From: Nocardioides agri
GTDB taxonomy: Bacteria > Actinomycetota > Actinomycetes > Propionibacteriales > Nocardioidaceae
Length of the DNA: 64,000 nt
Assembly: GCF_013778305.1 (NCBI RefSeq)
Contig: NZ_JACEIC010000001.1
Location: 1-64,000 of the forward strand
Direction of reading: 5' to 3'
The translations under genes were made by a program, and so were the position numbers. The notes below the pieces were generated by a model. The model was given only the letters and a program-made list of their open reading frames with translations, searched no databases and was not told where the DNA came from. Below are positions 25,626-35,067 of the stretch, one piece after another (the stretch's first letter is position 1; every line of letters begins with the position of its first letter).

Positions 25626-27420
25626 GGGTGTGGGACCTGCGGTAGTGCTCGAACGACACGGAGGCGTCGGTGACGTTGGGCGTCACGGTGAAAGTGACGG
25701 AGCCGTCGGGGTCGAAGAGGTGGCCGGTCTGGTCGCACAGGATGGCGGACGTTGCGGGGGTGAAGGCGTCGGACCAGTCCGCGGCGGTGCCGATCATGAT
25801 CGACCCGTTCGGCTCGTCCAGCGACGGGGCCGCGATCTTGAGCCGGTTCGCGGACCCGCCCGGCGACGGGGCCGCCGACCCGCAGTCGACGACCGTGAGA
25901 CGCCCGCGCTCGGTGGCGAACAGGTACGCCTCGTCGAAGTAGACGAGCTTGGTGCTGTTGTCGCCGGCCTGGATCTCCACGAGCGTTCGGCCCGCGACTC
26001 CGGCTCGTGCGACGGGCAGCGGGAACGATGCGATCGGGAAGAGGTAGTTGGTTGGCGCGATCGCGGGGAAGGTGATTGTGGTCGAGCCCTGTAGCAGGAC
26101 GCCGCCGATGATCCCGCCGGGCAGGGCGGCGTAGACCGACCAGAACATGGTGGTGGAACCGACGAAGCCGGACGCCGCCCGTACCCAGAGCTGGCAGCCG
26201 CCCTCGGGGATCGCGGTGTTCGGGATGCTGAACTGGGAGACCGTGTCGAGGAGGTTGTAGGCGCCGGAGACGCGGGTGGAGTCCGCGGTGACTGCGCTCG
26301 AGGCGACGCGCCACTGACGCAGCGGCGGGGAGTAGCCGCCCATGACCGGGTGTGAGAACACGACGGTGGTGCCGAGCGCCGTGGTGGGGTGCTGGACGAG
26401 GATGGTCCCCTCGGTCGGCAGCGATCCGCCAGGGTTGATGGTGCGCGACAGCTGTCGGGCGGTGCCGGAGATCGGCAGGGTCGCGGCGGTCTGCACGAGG
26501 TCGATCTCGAGGGTCGCGCTGCCGGTGCTCGCGGGGTGGACGATGCCGAACTGGATCCACGCGAGCGACGTGACCGAGTCGGGCACCTGGTACCACGAGC
26601 GCGTGAACCCAGCGACGGCCCCGGGCTCGCGCCGGACTTCGGGAAGGTTCCCCGTCGTGGCGTTGGTCTGGGCTCCGACGATCGAAGGGATCGACGTCTT
26701 CCAGTCGATCGAGATGTACTTTTCGGTCGACGTCGAGACCGCAGCCGTGCGCCGCAGTGCCGAGCCGTAGAGGCCGGCGCCGATGCTGGTGGCCGGGTTG
26801 TACGTCGACCGCACCGCGCCAGAGACGACGGAGAGCGTCGCGCCCGCGGGTGAGAGGACGGCCCAGTTGGTCGTGGACGCGGCGCTGTCGATGACTGTCG
26901 GCGTCGCGGTGGCGACCGCCGGGGTGATGATCTTGGTGGCGCCGCGGGCGCCCGGGAGGGCCTGCAACGCGATCGCGTACGACCGGCGAAGGAAACGCTC
27001 CCCGATCGAGCCGACCGAGTCCATCTTGTGGTCGAGCCGCGACCAGACCACGTCGAAGACGGTGAGTGCCGCCGTAGGCGACGGCGGCTGCCACTTCAGC
27101 TCCGCCGGCTTGCCGACCACGGCGACGAGCGCCTTCTCCGCCGCGGCCAGTCCGGCGCCGCCGGAGGCCTTGATGGTCAACGCGATTGACGGCTCACGGT
27201 TCTCGTCGCGCAGCTTGATCACCCGGGACCCGCTGGTCATCAGCGACAGGAGCGTCACCGTGATCGGCTGCGGGTTTCCCCAGTGGGTCTCGGGATCGAG
27301 GACGTTGAACGAGTAGGTCTCGCCCGAGGTAGCGTCGGTGTAGACGACGGTCTGCCCGTTCGCCACGAAAACGAGGCCTCCCAGCGACAGGCTGTGGATG
27401 GAGTTCGCGACGTAGCTCAT
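25612..27420 (-). CDS. Minor tail protein
   Basis: 602 residues from ATG 27420, coupled to the tape-measure stop (TGATG). The N-terminus (SLSLGGLVFVANGQTVVYTD) is followed by a long Ser/Thr/Gly-rich beta region with repeated sandwich-like segments. Directly downstream of the tape measure, it most likely caps the tail end (distal tail or tip protein). Confidence 0.78.
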   Translation of the reverse strand: MSYVANSIHSLSLGGLVFVANGQTVVYTDATSGETYSFNVLDPETHWGNPQPITVTLLSLMTSGSRVIKLRDENREPSIALTIKASGGAGLAAAEKALVAVVGKPAELKWQPPSPTAALTVFDVVWSRLDHKMDSVGSIGERFLRRSYAIALQALPGARGATKIITPAVATATPTVIDSAASTTNWAVLSPAGATLSVVSGAVRSTYNPATSIGAGLYGSALRRTAAVSTSTEKYISIDWKTSIPSIVGAQTNATTGNLPEVRREPGAVAGFTRSWYQVPDSVTSLAWIQFGIVHPASTGSATLEIDLVQTAATLPISGTARQLSRTINPGGSLPTEGTILVQHPTTALGTTVVFSHPVMGGYSPPLRQWRVASSAVTADSTRVSGAYNLLDTVSQFSIPNTAIPEGGCQLWVRAASGFVGSTTMFWSVYAALPGGIIGGVLLQGSTTITFPAIAPTNYLFPIASFPLPVARAGVAGRTLVEIQAGDNSTKLVYFDEAYLFATERGRLTVVDCGSAAPSPGGSANRLKIAAPSLDEPNGSIMIGTAADWSDAFTPATSAILCDQTGHLFDPDGSVTFTVTPNVTDASVSFEHYRRSHTHAES

Positions 27421-30400
27421 CAGCGTCTCCTCGATCCCGTGCGCGACGCGCGTGCTGCGACGCTGTTGAGCGCCTGCGCGTAGTGCTCGGAGGCCGTGAT
27501 CGTGTTCGCCGCCTGCGCGGCCGTCTGATTCGCCACCGTCTGGTTCAGCGTGTCGAGCTTCGACGAGATGGTCGCCAACTCCTGCGTCTGCTGAGCGATC
27601 TGCGCGCCGTACTGCTGGTCGCCGACACGGCTCGCCGCGGTCGTCGTGAGCTGGTCGCGCTGGCCGTAGAGCGAGGCGTACTGACCGAGCTGCTCGTCGG
27701 AGTAGCCGGCGAGGACCTCGAGGCCCTTCAGGCCTCCGTGCTCGGCCGCGTCCCGGAACGCGCCGCCAGTCAGGCCGCGGGCCATGAGCGACTGGGAGAG
27801 CTCGTCGTAGCGCTGGGCGTTCGAGACGTCCTCTTGCAGCGCTGCGAGCGGGTCGACCGACGTAGCGCCCTTGAGCCATGACGGGAGGCCCTGGGTCTTG
27901 CGCTCGGCCCAGATGTCCGAGGTGAGGCTGCCCTTGATGTTGCCGACGAGCTGGTTGCGCTGCCCGGTGGTGTCGTCGAGCCGCGACTGGGCATCCTGCC
28001 GGAGTTGCTCACCGAGGGCGCGCAGGTCGTCGAGCGCCTTCTCGCGCTTCTCGCGGGCGTCCTCGCGCTGCTGCTGGCGGGCCTCGCGCTGCTCGCGATT
28101 CTTTGCCGATCGGAGGTCGGCGCGGGCCGCCTCGAGCTGGAGCTCCATCACCTTGCGGTCGAGGCCGCGGACGGCGAACTCGCCCTTGTTCTTGCCCTTG
28201 TCGACCCGGTCCTTGAGTTGACGGCTCAGGTCGACGACCTCCTGTAGCGCCTGAGCGATCGCCAGTCGGTCGTCGAGCGTCCTGCGGCCACCGACCACGC
28301 CGCCACCCGCGAAGCCAGGGAGGTGGCCGTAGCGAGAGGAGAGCATCCCCCAGTCGCGGCGCACGAGCTCCTGCGGGATGACGACCTCGCCGCGGTGGAC
28401 GACGCCGGCGACCTCGTGCTTGTCGCCGGCGCCGGTGTAACCGCCCGTGTCGAACTGGAAAGGCTTGAGCCCGGTGCGGACGGTGTTGACCGCGACGGTG
28501 ATCGTCTTGGAGACGAGGTGGGAGAGCTCGGCGTTGAGGCGCTGGACCTGCCCGGTCGCGGCATCCGCGCCCTCGACGCCAACCTTCGCGACCCGCGATT
28601 TCGGGATTGCGAGGAGACTGTCGGCCAGCCGCACGGCCGCGTCGTGAGGGACCCTCATCGACTCGGCGACCTGGATGAACGTTCGCCGCGCCGCCTGGAA
28701 CCGCTCCTCATTGTTCCGCACGGCGGCGGACTGGCCGTTCCACGCGTCCGCGAGACCCTGGAGCGCGGACCGGTTCGCCCGGCCGGCCTCGGTGTACTGG
28801 TTCAGGCCCTTCGCTCCGGTCGCGGCCTGCTCCCGCGCGTCCGCGATCGCCTGCCCCCACGCAGTCTCAGCGCCGAAGGCCGACACCGCGGCGTCGCGCT
28901 GCTTCAGCATCGCCTTCATCAGGTCCTGGATCGACGTCGTCGCCGCGGCCGCCGACTCACCGGCCTCGTCAGCGCCGCTCGCGTACTTCTCGTTTCCGCC
29001 GGAGGCATCCTCGGCCGCCGTGGCTGCGTTCTCGAGCGCGGTCGCATACTCGGGAAAGCGCTTCGCCGCGTCGTCGGCCGAGACGCCGACCTTGTCCGCC
29101 ATGTTGACCAGCTCGTCGAACGCGGCGGCAGCGGTCTCGGCGTCGCCAGACTCGACCATGGCGGCCAGCGCGTCGTCGAGGCTACTGATGGTGTCGCTCG
29201 CCGCCTCGAAGCCGCTCGGGTCCCAGGACGAGACCCAGGACAGCGGGTTCGCGTTGCGCTGCCACTTGTCGTCGATGTCCTGGAACGCCATGGCGACGTT
29301 CTCGAGGTTGTCGACGACGCGGCCGTCGGCGAGTGCGACCAGGTCGCGCTCGAGGCTGCTGGAGTCGACCCGGGTGTGCGCCAGCTCGTCGAGGGAGTGC
29401 TGGAGAAGGTCAGCGACTGTCACGACGGCCGCTAGGCCAGCCCCAGCGGTCGCAATGCCCCGCAGGCCACGGCTGGCCTTCTCGCCAGACATTCCGACCT
29501 GGTCAAGAGCCTCGCGGGTCTGGGAGATGCCGCGGACGACCTTCGTGCCGAACCACGCTGCGCCGGAGGTGATGGCGGTGACCGCGAGCAGTCCGGTGAC
29601 CGTGGACTGGATCGGCTGCGGGGCCTTCGAGAAGGCGCTCGTCATCGCCGAGGTACCTTCGGCGACCTTCGCGATAACCGGCAGCAGGGTGTCGCCGATC
29701 TCGATGCCGGCGTCGCGGATGTTGTTCATCGCGACCTGGGCCTGCGCGCCGGTCGTCTGGGCGCGCTTGCCGTACTCGGTGGTCAGCGCAGAGTTCTCTT
29801 CCCACGCCGACGCCGACTGGTCGAGCGCCGTGGTCAGGGAGTCCCCGGCGCCGGCGAGCCGCAGCATCACCTGCAGGTTCTGCGTGCCCTTGATACCCAT
29901 CGCGTCCAGCGCCGATGCAACGTCCCCACCAGACGCCTGGATGCGACCCAGCCCCTGGATGAACGCGTCGAACGCCCGGACCGGGTCGCTCTCCCACGCC
30001 TGCGCGAACTGCTGCGCCGTCATCCCTGCCGTGGCGGCGTACTGCTCGAGGTACTTCCCGCCGGACGCGACCTGGGTGTTGATGCCGACCAGGACGCGCT
30101 GCACGGCGCCACCGCCGAGCTCGGACTCGATGCCGAGGTTCGCCATGGCCGCCGACAGCGCCAGTACGTCGGACTCGCTGGCACCGATCAGCGCGCCGGC
30201 GCCGGCGACCCGCTGCGCCATGGAGACGATCTGGGCCTCGGTCGAGGCGCCCTTGTTGCCGAGGTCGACGATGGTGTTGGCGATCTCGTCGACGTCACCG
30301 GCCGCCGTCTGCATCACGTTCATGAACTGCGCGATGTCAGTGGCGGCCTGGTCGGCGGTGAGGTTGGTGGTCTCACCCATCTCGACCATGACCTTGGTGA

Positions 30401-30803
30401 AGTCCGCGACGTCCTCAGTCGCCACACCCAGCTGACCGGCCGCCTCGGCGGTGGCGGCGATCTCCTGGTGGGTGGCCGGCATGGTGCGGGCCATCTCGCG
30501 CAGCTCGCCCTCGAGTCCTGAGAGCTGGGAGCGGGTGCCATCGACGGTCTTCTCGACCCCGGCGAACTGGGACTCCCAGTCGACCGCGGCCTTCCCCGAC
30601 GCCACGAGCGCCGCGGTGGTGGCCAGCGCCACCTTCCCGGCGGTCGACGCGAGCTTGTCGACCGACTGGTTCGCCCGTGAGGACGACCGCTCGGCCTGGG
30701 TCATCGCCCGGTCGAACTCGGTGCCGAACTCCTTCGACGCCCGGATGGCCTGGGCGGTGTCCATGGAGAGCCGTACGACGACGGACCGGGCCTCGGCTCC
30801 CAT
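27420..30803 (-). CDS. Tail tape measure protein (TP901 type)
   Basis: 1127 residues from ATG 30803, which has gggagg 6 bp upstream; the frame is open to 30851 but the earlier start has no site. Residues about 75-400 match the TP901 tape-measure core (SQFAGVEKTVDGTRSQL, MARTMPATHQEIAATAEAAGQLG, MQTAAGDVDEIANTIVDLGN). Hydrophobic segments lie near 390-420 and 455-470; long coiled coils fill the C-half. At about 0.15 nm per residue the tail would be near 170 nm, a rule-of-thumb estimate. It follows the chaperone gene by 44 bp. Confidence 0.94.
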   Translation of the reverse strand: MGAEARSVVVRLSMDTAQAIRASKEFGTEFDRAMTQAERSSSRANQSVDKLASTAGKVALATTAALVASGKAAVDWESQFAGVEKTVDGTRSQLSGLEGELREMARTMPATHQEIAATAEAAGQLGVATEDVADFTKVMVEMGETTNLTADQAATDIAQFMNVMQTAAGDVDEIANTIVDLGNKGASTEAQIVSMAQRVAGAGALIGASESDVLALSAAMANLGIESELGGGAVQRVLVGINTQVASGGKYLEQYAATAGMTAQQFAQAWESDPVRAFDAFIQGLGRIQASGGDVASALDAMGIKGTQNLQVMLRLAGAGDSLTTALDQSASAWEENSALTTEYGKRAQTTGAQAQVAMNNIRDAGIEIGDTLLPVIAKVAEGTSAMTSAFSKAPQPIQSTVTGLLAVTAITSGAAWFGTKVVRGISQTREALDQVGMSGEKASRGLRGIATAGAGLAAVVTVADLLQHSLDELAHTRVDSSSLERDLVALADGRVVDNLENVAMAFQDIDDKWQRNANPLSWVSSWDPSGFEAASDTISSLDDALAAMVESGDAETAAAAFDELVNMADKVGVSADDAAKRFPEYATALENAATAAEDASGGNEKYASGADEAGESAAAATTSIQDLMKAMLKQRDAAVSAFGAETAWGQAIADAREQAATGAKGLNQYTEAGRANRSALQGLADAWNGQSAAVRNNEERFQAARRTFIQVAESMRVPHDAAVRLADSLLAIPKSRVAKVGVEGADAATGQVQRLNAELSHLVSKTITVAVNTVRTGLKPFQFDTGGYTGAGDKHEVAGVVHRGEVVIPQELVRRDWGMLSSRYGHLPGFAGGGVVGGRRTLDDRLAIAQALQEVVDLSRQLKDRVDKGKNKGEFAVRGLDRKVMELQLEAARADLRSAKNREQREARQQQREDAREKREKALDDLRALGEQLRQDAQSRLDDTTGQRNQLVGNIKGSLTSDIWAERKTQGLPSWLKGATSVDPLAALQEDVSNAQRYDELSQSLMARGLTGGAFRDAAEHGGLKGLEVLAGYSDEQLGQYASLYGQRDQLTTTAASRVGDQQYGAQIAQQTQELATISSKLDTLNQTVANQTAAQAANTITASEHYAQALNSVAARASRTGSRRR

Positions 30804-30847
30804 GGACACCTCCCTCACGGACGGGGCGACGACCGGGGGAGTGGTCG

Positions 30848-31929
30848 TCACGAGCTGGTGGTGGTGACGCCCAGCACGAACGGAGGCATCGGCTTGTCAG
30901 CCGGCCGGGACGATCCGCCGAGCCGGTAGATGACGTCGCGGCCGGCGAGTGCCGAGCAGGCGAAGCACTTCACCGAGTGGGTGTCGTCGTAGTAGCCGTC
31001 CATCTCGGTGTGCCAGGCGACGGTCTTCTTCTCGCCGCACTCGCAGAGGGTCTGCTCGTACAGCTCGAGGCCTCGGAGAAGGACCTGGTCCTCGAGGGTG
31101 AACGCCGGCGACTGGATCACCTTCACGACCCGCGCCGGCGTGCCCGGGGGTCGCCGTGGTGGCTGGGCGGGGTCCTGGTCGTCGTAGACGTACGTCTGGG
31201 TCTGCACTCGCAGCCCGCAGAAGATCGTCGGTGCGACGCCGAGCTGGCGAGCGATTCGGATCTCGGTGCGGGCTACTTGGCCTTCGGGCTCACCGAGAAG
31301 CCGAGCGATTTTGGGATGTCGATCCGCCCGGTGCACACCTCGGCGGCGGTCTTCCACAGCTCCTGCCACGACGTCACCGGCAGCGTCTTGCGAAGCTGTC
31401 GTGCTTCCTCGACGGTGATCTTCGGCTCGACCGAGCACTCGGCGACCAGGAGCTCGTGGTACGGCTTGAGGTCGGCGCCGTCTTCCTTCGGGTAGTGCGC
31501 GGCGTTGAAGGTGGAGAGGTCGTCGGACGACATGCCGCGGAAGAGCGGGAGCCACATGTGCTCGGCCATCTGGACGCGGATCTCGTCGGCGCGGGCGTTG
31601 AGCCGGGTCGCGCGAGCGGTCTTGGACTCCTCGCCAATGGAGGCCTCGGGATCGTCGGTGACCTCGCCGTTGACGTCGAGCAGGCCGGCGAGCTCGGCGA
31701 TGACGTCGTCGTACTCGGCGACCAGGTCCCCAGCCAGGCAGACGCGGGCGCGCTTCTCCGGCAGGCGGGCCGCGGCGAGGACGTCGGCGACGCTCATGGG
31801 CGCCTTGGCGGCGACGGCGGCCTCCGCGAGCGCGGCGGGGTCCGGGATGGGCGGGGCGGTCGGTGGCCGGGTGAACGCGTCGGGCGTCTGGGTGCCGGGG
31901 TCGCCGAGGGACTGGTCGGTGGTGTTCAT
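30848..31929 (-). CDS. Tail assembly chaperone, long -1 frameshift product
   Basis: About 360 residues made when ribosomes slip back one base at CCCAAAA (31,309-31,315), near codon 206 of the short form. The joint reads ...GRIDIPK then IARLLGEPEGQV. The extension is not repetitive and carries paired cysteines (CECGEKK and KCFACSALAG), suggesting a zinc site. Long and short forms made in a fixed ratio is the known rule for siphovirus tail chaperones (lambda G/GT), which hold the tape measure during tail assembly. The extension ends 44 bp before the tape-measure start. Confidence 0.85.
31273..31929 (-). CDS. Tail assembly chaperone, short form
   Basis: 218 residues from ATG 31929, with aggag upstream. 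A Pro-rich N-terminus is followed by a helical domain (PMSVADVLAAARLPEKRARV, ARADEIRVQMAEHMWLPLF). It ends at TAG 31,273, 34 bases after the slippery site. Position between the major tail protein and the tape measure, and the frameshift, identify it as the G-like chaperone. Confidence 0.88.
   Translation of the reverse strand: MNTTDQSLGDPGTQTPDAFTRPPTAPPIPDPAALAEAAVAAKAPMSVADVLAAARLPEKRARVCLAGDLVAEYDDVIAELAGLLDVNGEVTDDPEASIGEESKTARATRLNARADEIRVQMAEHMWLPLFRGMSSDDLSTFNAAHYPKEDGADLKPYHELLVAECSVEPKITVEEARQLRKTLPVTSWQELWKTAAEVCTGRIDIPKSLGFSVSPKAK
31309..31315 (-). promoter_or_regulatory. Programmed -1 frameshift slippery site CCCAAAA
   Basis: On the minus strand the zero frame reads ATC CCA AAA TCG, so the heptamer is C CCA AAA in the canonical X XXY YYZ phase. 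Slipping back one base continues the frame to 30,848, whereas the zero frame stops 34 bases later. Confidence 0.85.
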
Positions 31930-32051
31930 GGTGGTGCTCCTGTCGAGGTCGTCGAGGTCGTCGAGGTGGGCGTCGAGGTGGTGATGCTGGCGAAGGGGTG
32001 GCGGGCGACCTCGACGTACGCCCGCCACCCCGGCTCGGAGGTGGCCCCGGG

Positions 32052-32561
32052 TCAGGCCGCTGCGATGTTCGGGTACATCTGCTGCGGCTCCAGCGGGATC
32101 CGCTTCTTGATGTAGCCGCCCATGTCGGAGGGCTCCTGCGGGAGGTCGGTGAGCACCGAGCCGCCGAGGTAGATCTCGTCGCCCGACGCCCACGCGGCGG
32201 TCTCGAGCTTCCCGGTCTTCCGGGCGTAGATCCACAGCGTGGTGCCCTTGACCTTGGTCGCAGTGAAGAGCGAGTCCTCGGTCGGGTCCGCGACACCGGT
32301 GCTGGCGTTGAAGAACCGGAAGATCGTCATGCCGGCCTGGAAGTTCGACGCCGCCAACGCGTTCACGTTGTTGATGTCGGCGAGCGCCTTTTCCGCGACC
32401 TTGTCGGAGTCGGTGGGCGACCACTGGAAGTCCGAGGAGAGCACCCGCGCGGCCGCGTTGATGCCGGCGTTCAGCTCGGCGATGGTGGGGGCCGCCGCGT
32501 TCGCCGGCGCCGTGGTGAGGATCGCGAGCTTGATGTGGCCGTCGGCCAGGCTCTTGGGCAT
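32052..32561 (-). CDS. Major tail protein
   Basis: 169 residues, beginning MPKSLADGHIKLAI, with a beta-rich body (GMTIFRFFNASTGV, GTTLWIYARKTGKL, GDEIYLGGSVLTDLPQEP). Length, position just before the tail chaperone genes and the lack of other candidates make it the major tail tube subunit. The start has gagtaac upstream. Confidence 0.8.
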   Translation of the reverse strand: MPKSLADGHIKLAILTTAPANAAAPTIAELNAGINAAARVLSSDFQWSPTDSDKVAEKALADINNVNALAASNFQAGMTIFRFFNASTGVADPTEDSLFTATKVKGTTLWIYARKTGKLETAAWASGDEIYLGGSVLTDLPQEPSDMGGYIKKRIPLEPQQMYPNIAAA

Positions 32562-32565
32562 GGTG

Positions 32566-32991
32566 TTACTCCTTCGCCCCGGCGGCCGGGGTCTCGGTGG
32601 TGCCGCCAGCGGCGGACGCCGCGGCGGAGTCGGTGGCCTGCCCGCCGGCAGGCGGCTGACCTTCGGTCAGTCCCGACGGCTGCTCGACGTCGACGTCCTG
32701 GTCGGCGTGCGGCTCGGGCAGCGGGTCGGTGCCGACGACGGCGCGGACTGCCTCGAGCAGCTCGTCGTGCTTCTTCAGCCCGGTGGTGTCGATCCCGGCC
32801 TTCTCGGCGAAGGCCTTGATCTCCTTGACGGTGGACTCCTCGGTCGGCGCCGGGCCGAGGTCACCGTCGAGCGCACGCTGGGACGGGGTCTTCTCGATGA
32901 AGCGGCCGAGCACCGGGTCGCCGATCCAGTGGGCGGGGACGCGCTGCTTCAGGTCGGTGCGGGTGTCGACGACCTCGACGAAGTCGCTCAT
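32566..32991 (-). CDS. Phage head/tail accessory protein with SAP-like motif
   Basis: 141 residues from ATG 32991. The middle TVKEIKAFAEKAGIDTTGLK with KHDELLEAVRAVV looks like the short helix-extended-helix (SAP/HeH) nucleic-acid-binding motif found in phage head proteins. The C-terminal third is Gly/Ala/Thr-rich and probably disordered. It is coupled to its neighbour by TGATG. Confidence 0.6.
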   Translation of the reverse strand: MSDFVEVVDTRTDLKQRVPAHWIGDPVLGRFIEKTPSQRALDGDLGPAPTEESTVKEIKAFAEKAGIDTTGLKKHDELLEAVRAVVGTDPLPEPHADQDVDVEQPSGLTEGQPPAGGQATDSAAASAAGGTTETPAAGAKE

Positions 32992-33314
32992 CAGAACGCC
33001 ACCACCCGGAGCTCGACCGACGCGGTGGCCGAGCAGGTGAGCTTCACGACCTGCGTGATCGGGTCGGCGAGGTCGACCGCGAACGGGCCGAAGATCGCGA
33101 CCGCACCGGCCGCGACCGCGGTCACGATGTCCGGGCGGGCCTGGCCGTAGGTGTCGTTGCCGGGCGTGTCGATCGTGACGTTGATCGACGCTCCTGAGCC
33201 GTTGCGGACGATGACGCGGGACCCGATCGGGACGGTGTCGCCGCCCGCAGCTGGCGTGATCGGGGCGATGGTGGTGCCCGTGACCACCGTGGTCAGGGCA
33301 GGCAGGTTGGCCAT
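32991..33314 (-). CDS. Hypothetical phage protein, beta-rich
   Basis: 107 residues from ATG 33314 (MANLPALTTVVTG). A small beta domain with GSRVIVRNGSGASINVTID and AVAIFGPFAVDLADPI, the kind of fold used by head-decoration and tail-tube accessory proteins. Position is between the tail terminator and the major tail gene. Confidence 0.6.
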   Translation of the reverse strand: MANLPALTTVVTGTTIAPITPAAGGDTVPIGSRVIVRNGSGASINVTIDTPGNDTYGQARPDIVTAVAAGAVAIFGPFAVDLADPITQVVKLTCSATASVELRVVAF

Positions 33315-33353
33315 GGGTTCTCCTGGTGGTGAAGGCCCCGGGCCGGTCCCGGG

Positions 33354-33839
33354 TCAGGTGTGGGCGGTGAGGCGGTACTCGAGGGGCGCGTAGTGCCGCT
33401 CGGGCGTGACGGTGTTGTCGATGAGCAGGGGGACGTCGCGTCCGGGGGTGGGCATCAGCTGGCCGCACTGGGCCCCGGAGACGACCGGCGCCCAGCCGCG
33501 CAGCAGGGTGTCGATGCGGCCGACCAGCGCTAGGAGGTCCTGCACGTCGCCGGCGGCCGCGGTGACGGCGTACGGCACGTCGCGGTCCCGGAACGGGTCG
33601 ACGGCGCCGGCCGCGGACCGCTCGTCGTCGCGCTCGCGGCCGATGCCGGGGAAGACGACGAAGTAGGGCTTGACCCGCAGGTCCTCGCCGGGGACCTTCA
33701 CGGGCGGGTCATCAGGGGTGTTGGTCACGCCGGGGAGCCCGTTGAGGGCGCCGACCTTGCCGAAGTACCCGGTCGCGTTCGTGACTCCGGTGAGGCGGGT
33801 AGCCACGGCGAGGCCGAGGAGGCGAAGGTCGATCGGCAT
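33354..33839 (-). CDS. Probable tail terminator protein
   Basis: 161 residues from ATG 33839. The pattern IDLRLLGLAVATRL, PYFVVFPG, and PYAVTAAAGDVQDLLALVGR followed by IDTLLRGW fits the tail-completion family that sits after the HK97-gp10-like gene in siphoviruses. The identification rests mainly on gene order. Confidence 0.65.
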   Translation of the reverse strand: MPIDLRLLGLAVATRLTGVTNATGYFGKVGALNGLPGVTNTPDDPPVKVPGEDLRVKPYFVVFPGIGRERDDERSAAGAVDPFRDRDVPYAVTAAAGDVQDLLALVGRIDTLLRGWAPVVSGAQCGQLMPTPGRDVPLLIDNTVTPERHYAPLEYRLTAHT

Positions 33840-34207
33840 CAGAGGACCTCGCTGGCGGCCGCCTGGGCCAGCGCGCGGGTGTAGCCGTCGATCTGCCGGT
33901 CGTACGCCGGCCCCAGGAACGGCGTCCCGGGCTGCGTCGAGGTGCCGTACTCCTGGTAGATGCCGTAGTCGACAGTCGGCCCGATCTCGGCGCTCATGGC
34001 GCCGGACCGGCCGTCGCCGGACAGGGTCGTGGAGATCGAGGCGCGTAGCGTGCCGGTGTCGACCGGGGCGAGCGCCTGGGCGCCGGCCTCGATGGCGTGC
34101 GCCGTTCGTCGCAGCACCATCGCGCTGACCGCACCGATGCGTGCACCAGCGCCGGCGATGCGGGACGCGACCGCGCGGGCCTCGGAGACGTCGATGTCGA
34201 TGCCCAC
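33839..34207 (-). CDS. HK97 gp10-like head-tail joining protein
   Basis: 122 residues from GTG 34207. The motif APVDTGTLRASISTTL with the downstream VDYGIYQEYGTSTQPGTPFL is diagnostic of the HK97-gp10 family, which joins the head completion complex to the tail. The TGATG-type overlap with its downstream neighbour shows coupling. Confidence 0.88.
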   Translation of the reverse strand: MGIDIDVSEARAVASRIAGAGARIGAVSAMVLRRTAHAIEAGAQALAPVDTGTLRASISTTLSGDGRSGAMSAEIGPTVDYGIYQEYGTSTQPGTPFLGPAYDRQIDGYTRALAQAAASEVL

Positions 34208-34225
34208 GGTTGGCCTCCTCCCGGG

Positions 34226-34654
34226 TCAGCTGTTCAGCACGCAGTAGAGGACCCGCTCGAAGCGGAGTGACCCGAGCTCGATCGACACGACCTTCAGCGT
34301 CTGGCCGTCGAGCAGCTGGTCGCCGGAGCCGGTGACGTTGACCAGGTCGTTGATGGCGCCGAGCTCGGTGGCCGGGATGGTGACGGAGTATCGGGCGATC
34401 GTCTCGGGGTCGTCGGCGGCCAGGATCTGTCGCGCCTGCGTATCGAGCTCTTCGACGCGGCAGGTGCCGGCGTAGTACGGCGGGTTCGGGACCGCGACGT
34501 TCTCCTGCGCGGCGTCGGACCAGGTCTGGGTGGTGCCCGGGTGCCGGATGGTGCACGCGGCGGTGCCGGTGGCAGCGGAGATGCTCTGGGGCGCGGTCTG
34601 CCAGTCGGGGTGGATGACGGGGGAGCCGGGTCGGCCGGTGTGCTGGCGAAGCAT
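34226..34654 (-). CDS. Head-tail stopper/adaptor-like protein
   Basis: 142 residues from ATG 34654. A beta-rich protein with DTQARQILAADDPETIARYS, VTIPATELGAINDLVNVT and DGQTLKVVSIELGSL, resembling actinophage head-completion proteins (DUF6093-like). Position between the first connector and the gp10-like gene supports a stopper role. Confidence 0.65.
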   Translation of the reverse strand: MLRQHTGRPGSPVIHPDWQTAPQSISAATGTAACTIRHPGTTQTWSDAAQENVAVPNPPYYAGTCRVEELDTQARQILAADDPETIARYSVTIPATELGAINDLVNVTGSGDQLLDGQTLKVVSIELGSLRFERVLYCVLNS

Positions 34655-34992
34655 CAGCAGATCCCGGTGAAGTCGACGACCTCGAAGTGGCCGTCGGCGT
34701 CGTCGTCGGTGACAGCCTGCTCGCGCAGCGAGGCGGCCCGCTCCCGGAGCGCCGCGGCGACCTTCGGGCCGTCGGTGGAGAGGCCGGTCTGGGTGCGGAT
34801 GACCTTGGAGACGAGGGCCTCGTTGTCGGCGATCATGTCGCAGGCCTGTGCGGCCGCGCGCTTGATCGAGCCGCCCTCGAGGTCGAGGAAGGTCTGGATC
34901 TCGGTTGTGGTGAAGACGACGTTGCCGGGGTCGTCGGGCCGGTAGTCGTTGATGAGGACGCGGACCTTGTCGACGTCGGTCAGGACAGCCAC
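34654..34992 (-). CDS. Head-tail connector (first adaptor)
   Basis: 112 residues from GTG 34992. A helical protein with DKVRVLINDYRPDDPGNVVF, then TTTEIQTFLDLEGGSIKRAA and ADNEALVSKVI, the typical shape of Gp6/gp15-like adaptors that bind the portal. It is the first gene after the capsid block. Confidence 0.72.
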   Translation of the reverse strand: MAVLTDVDKVRVLINDYRPDDPGNVVFTTTEIQTFLDLEGGSIKRAAAQACDMIADNEALVSKVIRTQTGLSTDGPKVAAALRERAASLREQAVTDDDADGHFEVVDFTGIC

Positions 34993-35021
34993 GGTCGCCT
35001 CCTCGAGGTGGAGCGGGGATG

Positions 35022-35059
35022 GGTACGGCCCGGCCCGATGACCTGGGCCGGGCCGTACC
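35022..35059. terminator. Strong hairpin between capsid and head-tail genes
   Basis: A perfect 14-bp stem (gtacggcccggccc, 35023-35036, with its complement 35045-35058), extended by one G-C pair, encloses an 8-nt loop. It is in the only real gap of the head operon. It may be a partial terminator that lowers expression after the capsid genes, or an RNA processing site. No T-tract follows. Confidence 0.55.
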
Positions 35060-35067
35060 TGTGGAGC

